Shown here: piece by piece, positions 6,597 through 14,058 of the stretch
How positions within the stretch are numbered: the stretch's first letter is position 1
Layout of the letters: each line of letters begins with the position of its first letter
Notes under the pieces: generated by a model
Seen by the model: the letters and a program-made list of their open reading frames with translations, nothing else
Told to the model about the DNA's origin: nothing
The model's database searches: none
Program-made: the position numbers and the translations under genes
NCBI GenBank assembly: GCA_043757865.1
Contig: JAYVOP010000325.1
Location: forward strand, 1 to 14,412
Direction: 5' to 3'
DNA from: JAGNEJ01 sp043757865
GTDB taxonomy: Bacteria; Verrucomicrobiota; Verrucomicrobiia; Verrucomicrobiales; V1-33
DNA: 14,412 bases

Positions 6597-7595
6597 CTAG
6601 TAGCGCCCCTTCCGTGGCCCGCTGAGCCACGCCCAGGCGGCTTCGACCATGCTGCGGGGGTCGATATGCTGGGCTTCCCAGCCGAGCACTTCCTTGGCTT
6701 TGGCGGGGTTGCCGACGAGTTCCGGTGGGTCGCCATCGCGACGTGGGCCGTAGGTTACGGGGACGGTTTGGCCGGTCACGGATTCGGCTAGTTGGATGAT
6801 TTGTTTCACGCTGGCTCCTTGACCGGTGCCGAGATTACAGGCGGTGGAGGCTTTACCCTGACGTAAATAACGGAGGGCGGCGGCATGGGCCTCCGCTAGG
6901 TCGAGCACGTTGATATAGTCCCGGATGCAGGTGCCGTCTGGCGTGGGGTAATCCGTGCCGAAGACGGTGAGCGCAGGCACCTCGCCTGTGATGGCCATGA
7001 GCGTGCGGGGGATAAGGTGAGTCTCCGGCGTGTGGTCTTCGCCTATCAAACCATCCACCGACCCACCACTGGCATTGAAATAACGCAATACCACGGAACG
7101 CAAGCCCCAGGCGGGCTCGCTATCGAAGAGCGCCCGCTCTAGCATCAGTTTACTGGCCCCATAAGGATTGATGGGCTGCTGGGGGTGCCGCTCATCCATG
7201 GGCACATACTGGGGATTCCCATAGGTGGCGCAGGTGCTAGAGAAAATGAATTGGCCACAGCCATGCCGCTGCATGGCGGCTAGGAGCACCAGCGGGCGGG
7301 CGAAGTTATTGTCGTAGTATTTCAATGGTTCGCTCATGGATTCCCCCACCGCTGCATAAGCCGCAAAGTGCAGCACCGCTTCAATCTGATACAGGGAAAA
7401 GATGCCTTCCAGCACCACCGCATCGCCCAGATCACCCACGACGAGTTCTACATTAGGTGAAATGAGCGCCTCCCGGTGGCCGAGTTCTAACGTGTCCAAG
7501 ACAATAATTTTAGCCTCGCTCTCAGCAAGCAAGCGCACGGTGTGGGAGCCGATGTAGCCGGCTCCGCCAGTAACGAGTAGGGCAGGGGTTTTCAT
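6597..7595 (-). CDS. galE: UDP-glucose 4-epimerase
   Basis: GalE interconverts UDP-glucose and UDP-galactose with bound NAD, supplying sugars for surface polysaccharide and galactose use (Leloir pathway). The 332 residues are typical for the family. The N-terminal Rossmann motif is G10-x-x-G13-x-x-G16 (VTGGAGYIGSH). The catalytic pair is Y145/K149 (YGASK), and the Ser/Thr site lies in FSSTCATYG (118-126). The family motifs GTCIRDYINVLDL (221-233) and NLGTG (254-258) are present. ATG 7595 directly precedes the NAD-binding strand, which fixes the start. The start is 16 bp after the gpmI stop codon, indicating cotranscription. Among extended short-chain dehydrogenases, GalE is clearly the best fit, though specificity for N-acetylated sugars cannot be excluded. 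Confidence 0.95.
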   Translation of the reverse strand: MKTPALLVTGGAGYIGSHTVRLLAESEAKIIVLDTLELGHREALISPNVELVVGDLGDAVVLEGIFSLYQIEAVLHFAAYAAVGESMSEPLKYYDNNFARPLVLLAAMQRHGCGQFIFSSTCATYGNPQYVPMDERHPQQPINPYGASKLMLERALFDSEPAWGLRSVVLRYFNASGGSVDGLIGEDHTPETHLIPRTLMAITGEVPALTVFGTDYPTPDGTCIRDYINVLDLAEAHAAALRYLRQGKASTACNLGTGQGASVKQIIQLAESVTGQTVPVTYGPRRDGDPPELVGNPAKAKEVLGWEAQHIDPRSMVEAAWAWLSGPRKGRY

Positions 7596-7611
7596 ACTTG
7601 GAATCTGGTTT

Positions 7612-9162
7612 CTATTTACGTTCCACTAACGATGTCCCGGTCATTTCCGCAGGCTGGGGCACATCCAGCATGGCGAGCAGGGTAGGGGCGATGTCTGCGA
7701 GGATGCCGTTGCGCAAGGTGACGTTAGCGGCATCGGCGGCCACGTAGAGGCAATGCACGAGGTTCGTGGTGTGGGCGGTGTTCGGGGTGCCGTCGGGGTT
7801 GCGCATGAGTTCGCAGTTTCCGTGGTCGGCGGTGATGAGCAACTGGCCGCCCAGCGCTAGGACTTTTTCCACGATCAGTTGCACGCTGCGGTCGATGGTC
7901 TCGCAGGCATGGATCCCTGCGGGCACCACGCCCGTGTGGCCCACCATATCAGGATTGGCGAAGTTCATAATCACGGCATCATACTTTTCTAAACGACGCA
8001 GCACTTCAAACGTGAGGTCCGGGGCGCTCATCTGCGGCTTTAGATCATAGGTGGCCACTTCCTTAGGACTGATGGCTAGGTAACGATCCTCGCCCACGTT
8101 CGGCGTTTCCTCTCCGCCATTAAAGAAGAACGTCACATGCGGATATTTCTCCGTTTCCGCTGCGCGGAGTTGCGTTAGACCAGCGGCGGCAATCACTTGC
8201 CCCAGCAGGTTTTGCATACTCACGGAAGTGAAGATGACCTGCGCTCCGTAGTTCACATAGGTTGCGGCGTATTCGGTCAGGGTGTAATAGGCCACCTGCG
8301 GCGTGACTTCACGTTCGAAGCCGCTGAACTCAGGCATTAGGAAAGCCTCGGAGAGTTGGCGGGCGCGGTCTGCGCGGAAGTTGAACCAGAGGATCACATC
8401 GCCATCGCGGATGCGTTGCTCGTCTGCATGGCCGAAGATCATGGGCAGGAGAAATTCATCGCCCCGGGGTTCTGCCGCATACGCTGCGGCCACCGCTTGG
8501 CTAGGCAGATCCGTGCGGGCCTCGCCTCTGCCTAACACGATGGCGTCCCACGCCAGCTTGTTGCGTTCCCAGCGTTGATCCCGGTCCATGCCGTAGTAAC
8601 GCCCGATCACGGTAATGATGCGTGCGCCCGTCGGTGCGAGATCTTTTTCCAGCTTCGCTAAATAGCCCGCGCCACCTTTGGGAGAGGTGTCCCGCCCGTC
8701 CGTCATGGCATGGATGCACACGTCCGTGCAGCCTGCCGCTTGGGCCGCAGCGCATAGCGCCACGATGTGGTCTTGATGACTATGCACGCCGCCATCGCTC
8801 ACGAGACCCATGAGATGGAGCCGCTTTCCCTTGGCCTTCGCCAGTGCTTCCACTAACACGGGCTCCTTGGCTAACTGACCTTCACGGATGGATTTATTGA
8901 TGCGGGTGAGGTCTTGGTAAACGATCCGTCCAGCCCCCAGATTGAGATGGCCCACTTCACTGTTGCCCATTTGCCCCGGCGGCAGGCCCACATCCTCACC
9001 AGACGCAGAGACGGTGCTCTGCGGGTAATGGGCATACAAATAATCGTGGAAAGGGGTCGCTGCGAGGAGGGTCGCATCGCCATTTTCCATCGCCTTAGCA
9101 CGGCCATCGGGGTTGATCCCCCAGCCATCTCGAATAATCAGCACCACAGGTTTCTTAGACAT
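7612..9162 (-). CDS. gpmI: 2,3-bisphosphoglycerate-independent phosphoglycerate mutase
   Basis: This glycolytic enzyme interconverts 3- and 2-phosphoglycerate in the cytoplasm through a phosphoserine intermediate, using two metal ions (usually manganese). From ATG 9162 the product has 516 residues, normal for the family. Visible residues and motifs are D12 in RDGWG, catalytic S68 in MGNSEVGH, H127 in SDGGVHSH, DGRDTSP, NFRADRARQL, NFANPDMVGHTG and ITADHGNCE, together covering the phosphatase-like and transferase domains. The frame is open upstream to 9300. Those 46 extra codons precede the conserved KKPVVLIIRDGWG start and are not typical of the family, so I reject them. It is the first gene of the gpmI-galE-FKBP operon. 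Confidence 0.97.
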   Translation of the reverse strand: MSKKPVVLIIRDGWGINPDGRAKAMENGDATLLAATPFHDYLYAHYPQSTVSASGEDVGLPPGQMGNSEVGHLNLGAGRIVYQDLTRINKSIREGQLAKEPVLVEALAKAKGKRLHLMGLVSDGGVHSHQDHIVALCAAAQAAGCTDVCIHAMTDGRDTSPKGGAGYLAKLEKDLAPTGARIITVIGRYYGMDRDQRWERNKLAWDAIVLGRGEARTDLPSQAVAAAYAAEPRGDEFLLPMIFGHADEQRIRDGDVILWFNFRADRARQLSEAFLMPEFSGFEREVTPQVAYYTLTEYAATYVNYGAQVIFTSVSMQNLLGQVIAAAGLTQLRAAETEKYPHVTFFFNGGEETPNVGEDRYLAISPKEVATYDLKPQMSAPDLTFEVLRRLEKYDAVIMNFANPDMVGHTGVVPAGIHACETIDRSVQLIVEKVLALGGQLLITADHGNCELMRNPDGTPNTAHTTNLVHCLYVAADAANVTLRNGILADIAPTLLAMLDVPQPAEMTGTSLVERK

Positions 9163-9170
9163 GGCGCGGA
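9151..9170 (-). repeat. 20-bp start-site sequence shared with the FKBP gene, copy 2
   Basis: This sequence spans the gpmI start codon and matches 6521-6540 at 19 of 20 positions; the one difference is in codon 2. The identical part includes the eight bases immediately 5' of ATG (TCCGCGCC on the minus strand). It also independently supports the internal ATG as the true gpmI start. Confidence 0.6.
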
Positions 9171-9320
9171 AGATGCCGGGCTGCCTCGCCCACGCAAGGA
9201 AATAGCATGGCAGGTCATTAATTTCATGGTTCACGCTGCCAATCTGAGGGAATGCGTGGCTCCGGCTAGGAGGCTGAGATTTACGCCTGACAGCCGACAT
9301 TTCCCCGCCAACGTCAGCAC
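9163..9320. other. Divergent intergenic region between gpmI and rlmN
   Basis: These 158 bp should hold the promoters of both divergent genes. On the minus strand a TTGGCA (a 5 of 6 match to the -35 box) lies at 9242-9237, but no good -10 box follows at 16-18 bp. I see no convincing promoter, operator or RNA structure on either strand. Confidence 0.5.
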
Positions 9321-10433
9321 ATGATTGACCCCGTGTCCCCCGCTCCCGCCCCCGTGATTGCTCGTGATGCCAGCGCGCTGCTGAGCCTCACGCCAGAGGA
9401 GGCTAGTGCGCGGCTCGCGGCTTGGGGCGAGCCGAAGTATCGCGCGCAGCAAATCTTGGAATGGATCTACGAACGCCGCGTTACCAGCTTCGAGGCCATG
9501 ACGAACCTCAGCCGCAGCCTGCGGGAACGGCTAGCCGCCGGGCCGCCGCTGCGCACCATGCATGTGGCGCAGGTGCAAGGCTCCGCAGATACCACACAGA
9601 AATTCCTCTTCCGTCTAGCCGACCGCCGCTATGTGGAAAGCGTCTTCATCCGCGCCAACGTCACAGAGGAGGGGGTGCGTGCGGACCGTCGCACGCTGTG
9701 CGTGAGCAGCCAAGTCGGCTGTGCTTATGATTGTAAATTTTGCGCCAGCGGACTAGCCGGTTTCACCCGCAACTTGCGCACGGACGAGATCATTGAGCAA
9801 GTGGTGCAGGTGGAAGCTCACAGCGGCCAACGCGTGGATAACCTAGTTTTCATGGGAATGGGCGAGCCGTTGGCGAATCTCACGAATCTCCTCCAAGCCC
9901 TGACCATTCTCCAAGCTCCCTGGGGCATCGGCATTGGGGCGCGGCATATTACCGTGTCCACCAGCGGACTGGCCCCGCAGATCAAGAAACTAGCGGATGC
10001 GCCGATCCCCGTGCGTCTCGCCATCAGCCTGCATGGCGCCACGGACGCGGTGCGCAGCCAGATCATGCCCATCAATGATAAGTATCCGCTGGACGTGCTC
10101 TTTACCGCCCTGACGTATTTTAAGGAACGTCGAAAACAGAAGATCAGCTTCGAATACATCCTCATCGCTGGCGTAAATGATGGCCTAGATCAAGCCGCCG
10201 CCTTGGTCCGCAGAGCGCGCGGACTCTCCGCTAAAATCAACTTAATTCCCTACAACACCGTGGTCGGCCTGCCCTGGGAACGCCCACCCGTGGCGCAGCA
10301 ACAAGCCTTCTGCGACGTGCTGAACAACGCCGGAATCACCGCCACCATCCGCCACGAAAAAGGCCATGACATTGATGCTGCCTGCGGCCAACTCCGCCTG
10401 CGCCAAGAGCGCGCCGATGGGACGCTAGAGTAG
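9321..10433 (+). CDS. rlmN: Dual-specificity 23S rRNA A2503 / tRNA A37 C2-methyltransferase
   Basis: RlmN is a radical-SAM enzyme that methylates C2 of A2503 in 23S rRNA and of A37 in some tRNAs. The 370 residues are full length. The [4Fe-4S] ligands are C134, C138 and C141 (CAYDCKFC), preceded by conserved C127 (TLCVSSQVGC). C355, in DIDAACGQL near the C-terminus, is the methyl-carrying cysteine. MGMGEPLAN (178-186) is the SAM-binding motif. The A2503-specific RlmN is far more widespread than the A8-methylating Cfr branch, and I see nothing suggesting Cfr. The start at ATG 9321 leaves a Pro/Ala-rich leader of about 15 residues. The 3' end overlaps the thioesterase gene on the other strand by 9 bp. 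Confidence 0.96.
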   Translation: MIDPVSPAPAPVIARDASALLSLTPEEASARLAAWGEPKYRAQQILEWIYERRVTSFEAMTNLSRSLRERLAAGPPLRTMHVAQVQGSADTTQKFLFRLADRRYVESVFIRANVTEEGVRADRRTLCVSSQVGCAYDCKFCASGLAGFTRNLRTDEIIEQVVQVEAHSGQRVDNLVFMGMGEPLANLTNLLQALTILQAPWGIGIGARHITVSTSGLAPQIKKLADAPIPVRLAISLHGATDAVRSQIMPINDKYPLDVLFTALTYFKERRKQKISFEYILIAGVNDGLDQAAALVRRARGLSAKINLIPYNTVVGLPWERPPVAQQQAFCDVLNNAGITATIRHEKGHDIDAACGQLRLRQERADGTLE

Positions 10434-10868
10434 ATCTGAAGGAGTCCGCCCGCGTCGCAGCTCCGGCCAACGCTGCGCCCAGTCCGCAGGCAGCCGCTGG
10501 GGGCGGCCAGCGGGCATCTGCACTAAGGCGAGCGCTTGCTCACACGTGATGAGTAGCTCCTCATCCCGCTGCCGATGAATCGTAAAGGCCACCCAAAAAC
10601 GCGGCCCCGCCAAGGCCATGAGCCGCCCACGGATGACCAGCAGATCACCCAGCACGGCAGGGCGTTTGTAGTCAATCTCCGTGCGCAGCACGACGGGAAA
10701 AAGCTGCGTGAGCGACATTTCCCGCAGGGCCATGCCCATGTCCGTGGCCAGCTTCGTGCGGGCCTTTTCGATCATCCGCAGATACGCTAGGTTATGCACC
10801 ACGCCCCCACAATCCGTGTCATAGAACATGACCTCTTCTTCGATGGAAATGGCAGGAATATCGGCCAT
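10425..10868 (-). CDS. YbgC-like acyl-CoA thioesterase (hotdog fold)
   Basis: A 147-residue single hotdog-domain protein of the 4HBT/YbgC family, which hydrolyses acyl-CoA thioesters; in proteobacteria YbgC sits with Tol-Pal genes and affects phospholipid metabolism. The active-site motif YDTDCGGVVHNLAYL (16-30) contains catalytic D19, H25 and Y29. ERTEIDYKRPAVLGD-type residues around 62-77 match the central strand of the family. No tol/pal genes are present: here it follows dapL by 9 bp and is probably cotranscribed with it. The last 9 bp, including the stop codon TAG (10427-10425), overlap the end of rlmN. The substrate is not predictable, and 4-hydroxybenzoyl-CoA thioesterase activity is an alternative. 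Confidence 0.88.
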   Translation of the reverse strand: MADIPAISIEEEVMFYDTDCGGVVHNLAYLRMIEKARTKLATDMGMALREMSLTQLFPVVLRTEIDYKRPAVLGDLLVIRGRLMALAGPRFWVAFTIHRQRDEELLITCEQALALVQMPAGRPQRLPADWAQRWPELRRGRTPSDLL

Positions 10869-10877
10869 GGGGCAGCG

Positions 10878-12119
10878 TTAGAGTTCCTCCCGCAGGCGGC
10901 GGCCTACTTCCTCCACATTCGCCCGGGAGTTAAACGCGGAGATGCGGAAGTAGCCTTCCCCCGCCGCGCCAAAGCCCGCACCCGGCGTGACCACGACGTT
11001 GAGCTTATTTAACATCACATCAAAGAATTCCCAACTCCCCATACCTGCGGGCGTGCGCACCCAAATATACGGAGCATTCACACCACCAAACGCGGTCAGT
11101 CCGGCATCCTGCGCGGCTTGGCGGAGGATCCCTGCATTGCCTAAATAATGGGCGATCAACTCTTGCACCTGCGCCTTGCCCGCTGGGCTAAAGAGCGCGG
11201 CGGCCCCTTGCTGGACAAGGTAACTAGCACCATTAAATTTTGTGGTCATGCGACGCGACCACAGCGGATGCAGCGGCAGCTTTTCCCCGCCCCGGGTCTT
11301 GCCTAGCAACTCCTTAGGGATGACTGTGAAGGCACAACGCACGCCCGTGAAGCCACCATGCTTGGAGAACGAACGGAACTCAATCGCGCACTCGCGCGCG
11401 CCCGCAATTTCATAGATGGAATGCGGCACATCTGCCTCCGTGATAAACGCCTCGTAGGCCGCATCGAAGAGGATGATCGCACCCTCCGTGCGGGCATAAG
11501 CGACCCACGCTGCTAACTGTGAGCGCGTAGCCGCTGCGCCCGTGGGATTATTCGGACTGCACAGGTAAATCAGGTCCAGATGCTCGCCTGCAGCGGGGAC
11601 CTCCGGCACGAAGTTATTGGCCTCCGTGCAAGGTAAATAGCGGATCCCCGCGTAGCGCCCCGTGGCATCGGCCTCACCGGTATTGCCATTCATCACATTG
11701 GTGTCCACATAAACGGGATAGACCGGATCAGGAATGCCGAGCACGTTGCCCGCGCCAAAGATGTCCAGGATATTTCCGGTGTCACATTTGGAGCCATCGG
11801 AAACAAAGATTTCGTCGTCCGCCACATTCAGCGCGTGGTCCCGATACATGTTCTGGGCAATGGCCCTGCGCAGGAAATCATAGCCTTGCTCTGGGCCATA
11901 ACCTTTGAACGTGCTGCGGTTTCCGAGCTCATCTACCGCCGCGTGCATGGCCACGCGTGAGGCCTCCGGTAAGGCCTCCGTCACATCCCCAATCCCACAA
12001 CGGATCAAGCGCTGAGCCGCCTCAGGATTAGCGCTGACAAAGGCCGAGACGCGACGGCCAATCTCTGGAAAGAGATAGCCAGCCTTGAGTTTGAAATAGT
12101 TTTCGTTGAGATAAGCCAT
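10878..12119 (-). CDS. dapL: LL-diaminopimelate aminotransferase
   Basis: DapL converts tetrahydrodipicolinate directly to LL-diaminopimelate with glutamate and pyridoxal phosphate, bypassing the acyl-intermediate steps (DapD/DapC/DapE). It feeds lysine and peptidoglycan synthesis. From ATG 12119 the product has 413 residues, matching the usual length of about 410. The family N-terminus NENYFKLKAGYLFPEI is intact. Other landmarks are GIGDVTEALP (42-51), YGPEQGY (74-80), the substrate loop ending SDGSKCDTGN (107-116), DPVYPVYVDTNVM (131-143), SPNNPTG (188-194), and PLP lysine K253 in FRSFSKHGGFTGVR. The frame is open further upstream to a GTG at 12245, but that extension is non-conserved. It is the first gene of a pair with the thioesterase. 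Confidence 0.96.
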   Translation of the reverse strand: MAYLNENYFKLKAGYLFPEIGRRVSAFVSANPEAAQRLIRCGIGDVTEALPEASRVAMHAAVDELGNRSTFKGYGPEQGYDFLRRAIAQNMYRDHALNVADDEIFVSDGSKCDTGNILDIFGAGNVLGIPDPVYPVYVDTNVMNGNTGEADATGRYAGIRYLPCTEANNFVPEVPAAGEHLDLIYLCSPNNPTGAAATRSQLAAWVAYARTEGAIILFDAAYEAFITEADVPHSIYEIAGARECAIEFRSFSKHGGFTGVRCAFTVIPKELLGKTRGGEKLPLHPLWSRRMTTKFNGASYLVQQGAAALFSPAGKAQVQELIAHYLGNAGILRQAAQDAGLTAFGGVNAPYIWVRTPAGMGSWEFFDVMLNKLNVVVTPGAGFGAAGEGYFRISAFNSRANVEEVGRRLREEL

Positions 12120-12311
12120 GTGAAAAGTGAGGGTTAAGAAAATGGGAAGGCCCTGCCATAGCGGGCGAACGTCCCCACGCAAGAGGGGAAAAATGCCGCC
12201 TTGATCACCCCGGAGCGCTGACTTGGGTCCGCCTCCATTCCCCACAGAAAATTTACTTTCCCCGCCGGAAATGCTGTTTATGATAGCACCCGGCCATCCC
12301 TGGCCTCACTC
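12120..12311. other. Divergent intergenic region between dapL and the FmdB-like gene
   Basis: These 192 bp must contain the start signals for both divergent transcripts. I see no lysine riboswitch-like structure, although a lysine-pathway gene is adjacent; the leader of dapL would be too short for one. Apart from the weak plus-strand promoter candidate listed separately, nothing is recognisable. Confidence 0.5.
12257..12284 (+). promoter_or_regulatory. Candidate promoter for the FmdB-CorC-MidA run
   Basis: TATGAT (12279-12284) matches the -10 consensus at 5 of 6 positions. TTTCCC (12257-12262), 16 bp upstream, is a poor -35 (3 of 6). A transcript from here would have a leader of about 20 nt before ATG 12312. 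Confidence 0.28.
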
Positions 12312-12563
12312 ATGCCTATCTACGAATACATTGCTACGGAGCCGACCAAATCTTGCCGCATCTGCGCCAAGGGGTTCGAACTCCAACGCCCGCTCGACCG
12401 CCCACCGCTGGAACTCTGCCCTCTGTGCCGCAAGCCTGTGCGCAAGGTCATCAGCCAGATCAGCACCCCGCGGATCACCGCTCCGCTCTCCGTTACTGCG
12501 GCCAAGAGCGTGGGCTTCACCCTGATGAAACGTCGCGATAAAGGAGTCTATGAGAAATTATAA
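12312..12563 (+). CDS. FmdB-type small zinc ribbon protein
   Basis: An 83-residue protein starting MPIYEY, the characteristic start of the FmdB/CxxC-CxxC-SSSS putative regulatory family. Four cysteines in two CxxC knuckles (C15/C18 and C36/C39) would bind one zinc ion. The spacing between knuckles is close to that family. The C-terminal half is basic (KRRDKG) and has no second domain. The family's original name comes from a putative regulator of amidase genes, but its real function is poorly established and no amidase gene is here. It lies 55 bp upstream of the CorC-like gene on the same strand. No ribosome binding site precedes ATG 12312, but the conserved start makes this choice secure. Confidence 0.85.
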   Translation: MPIYEYIATEPTKSCRICAKGFELQRPLDRPPLELCPLCRKPVRKVISQISTPRITAPLSVTAAKSVGFTLMKRRDKGVYEKL

Positions 12564-12618
12564 CCGCCCGTTAGGGTTGCCGACATTCGGACTTAGCCGT
12601 GGGGCTCACCTTGGATAA

Positions 12619-14058
12619 ATGAATACACTCACTGACTTGTTATTTCTAGCCGAGTCCACGACTCCCGAGATCCATTTTCCCAGTTTGGGAGAAGCCAGTT
12701 GGCAGATCGGCCTTGTCGTCTTCCTGGTGCTTCTAAATGGCATCTTCGTGGCTGCGGAGTTTGCGATTGTGAAAGTCCGCAGCACCCAGATCGACCAACT
12801 GCTGGACGAGGGCAAACCCAAGGCCAAGCGGGCGAAGGAGATCATCGACCACATGGACATGTATCTCAGCGCCACCCAGTTAGGCATCACCATGGCTAGT
12901 GTGTTGCTATCCATGTTCGGGGAAAAGTATCTCTCGAAAATCATTGAGCCACTGTTCCCGCTCATTGGCCTGCATCCTGCGGCAGAGATCGTGACCGGGG
13001 TGTCATTCTTCCTCGCTTTCGGGCTCATCACTTCCGTGCATGTGGTCATCGGTGAGCAGGTGCCCAAGTCCCTCGCCATCCGCCGCGCGCTGGGCACCAC
13101 CTTATTTTTGGCCACGCCGTTGTATTGGTTCCAACGCAGTTTCAGTTGGTTAAATAGTCTCCTCAATGGCGCGGCTAACCGCACCTTGAAAGTCGTCTTC
13201 GGACTCGCCCCCGCAGGCGAGCACGAGATCGTCCATAGCGCAGAGGAACTCCAAATGCTGGTAGAGGAAAGTGGCCGCTCCCAGAACGTCACGCCCACCG
13301 AGCGGGATATTTCCATCAACGCCCTGGAACTCAACGATCTGCTAGTGCAAGACATCATGACCCCCCGCACTGAGATCGTCTATCTGGACGCGGGCAAGAC
13401 CTTTAAAGAGAACGTCCAGATCGCCCTAGACTCCAAGCACACCCGCTTTCCCATCCGAGAGGGCAGTCTGGATAACGTCCCTGGCATCGTGCATATTAAA
13501 GATCTCCTGCGCGTTATCAACGAGCCTCGCCCAGACATTCTCAAAATCGCCCGGCCCGTGCTCTTCGTGCCTGAAATTCAGCCGCTCGATGAATTGCTGA
13601 AGACCTTCCTTAGCCGCCATGCGCACATGGCGCTGGTGGTGGATGAAAATGGCGTCCTCATCGGAATGCTCACCCTGGATGACGTGATCGAGGAATTGGT
13701 AGGTGAGATCCAAGACGAGTTCGATACCCATGACGAAAGTTTCGAAGATCTAGGCGAGGGCCATTATCTGGTGGAGGGAAAACTCGCGCTCTATGAACTA
13801 GCCGAGCGCACGGAAATCGAGATTGATGTTCAGAACGTCAGCACGTTAGGCGGTTATCTCACCGCGTTGTTAGGCAACATTCCCACCGAGGGCGAGATCA
13901 TCCCCATCCCCGGCCATAACTACACCGCCGAGGTCACCAAAACGGATGGCCGCCGCGTCGTGCAAGTCCGCCTGACCAAGCAACCCACCGCCGCCGAAGC
14001 CGCTGCGGAAGCTGCTGCGGAGGCCATGCCGACGCCTAACGGCAATGATCCTAACTGA
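12619..14058 (+). CDS. CNNM/CorC-type membrane protein (DUF21, CBS pair, CorC_HlyC)
   Basis: A 479-residue integral membrane protein of the family often labelled 'hemolysin', now linked to magnesium/cobalt homeostasis through CNNM relatives. The DUF21 transmembrane domain covers about 25-200, with hydrophobic segments near 29-50, 85-100, 122-146 and 158-178 and the conserved GEQVPKSLAIR (145-155). Two CBS domains follow (about 245-300 and 308-363; VQDIMTPRTEIV and VVDENGVLIGMLTLDDVIEELVGEI), which may sense nucleotides. The CorC_HlyC domain is about 375-455 (GHYLVEGKL, LGGYLTALLGNIPTEGE). The tail is a low-complexity Ala/Glu run (458-469) coded by near-repeated codons. True cytolysin activity is unlikely. 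Its end overlaps the next gene by 14 bp, suggesting coupled translation. Confidence 0.93.
   Translation: MNTLTDLLFLAESTTPEIHFPSLGEASWQIGLVVFLVLLNGIFVAAEFAIVKVRSTQIDQLLDEGKPKAKRAKEIIDHMDMYLSATQLGITMASVLLSMFGEKYLSKIIEPLFPLIGLHPAAEIVTGVSFFLAFGLITSVHVVIGEQVPKSLAIRRALGTTLFLATPLYWFQRSFSWLNSLLNGAANRTLKVVFGLAPAGEHEIVHSAEELQMLVEESGRSQNVTPTERDISINALELNDLLVQDIMTPRTEIVYLDAGKTFKENVQIALDSKHTRFPIREGSLDNVPGIVHIKDLLRVINEPRPDILKIARPVLFVPEIQPLDELLKTFLSRHAHMALVVDENGVLIGMLTLDDVIEELVGEIQDEFDTHDESFEDLGEGHYLVEGKLALYELAERTEIEIDVQNVSTLGGYLTALLGNIPTEGEIIPIPGHNYTAEVTKTDGRRVVQVRLTKQPTAAEAAAEAAAEAMPTPNGNDPN

Noticed and set aside
9163..9300. 46-codon N-terminal extension of gpmI
   Set aside because: The family's conserved start lies at the internal ATG 9162, which also shares its context with the FKBP start; the extension has no family counterpart.
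12120..12245. 42-codon N-terminal extension of dapL from a GTG
   Set aside because: The intact family N-terminus begins at ATG 12119, and the extension would occupy most of the promoter region.
12120..12311. Lysine riboswitch before dapL
   Set aside because: The non-coding region is only 192 bp, is shared with a divergent gene, and shows none of the expected multi-helix junction.
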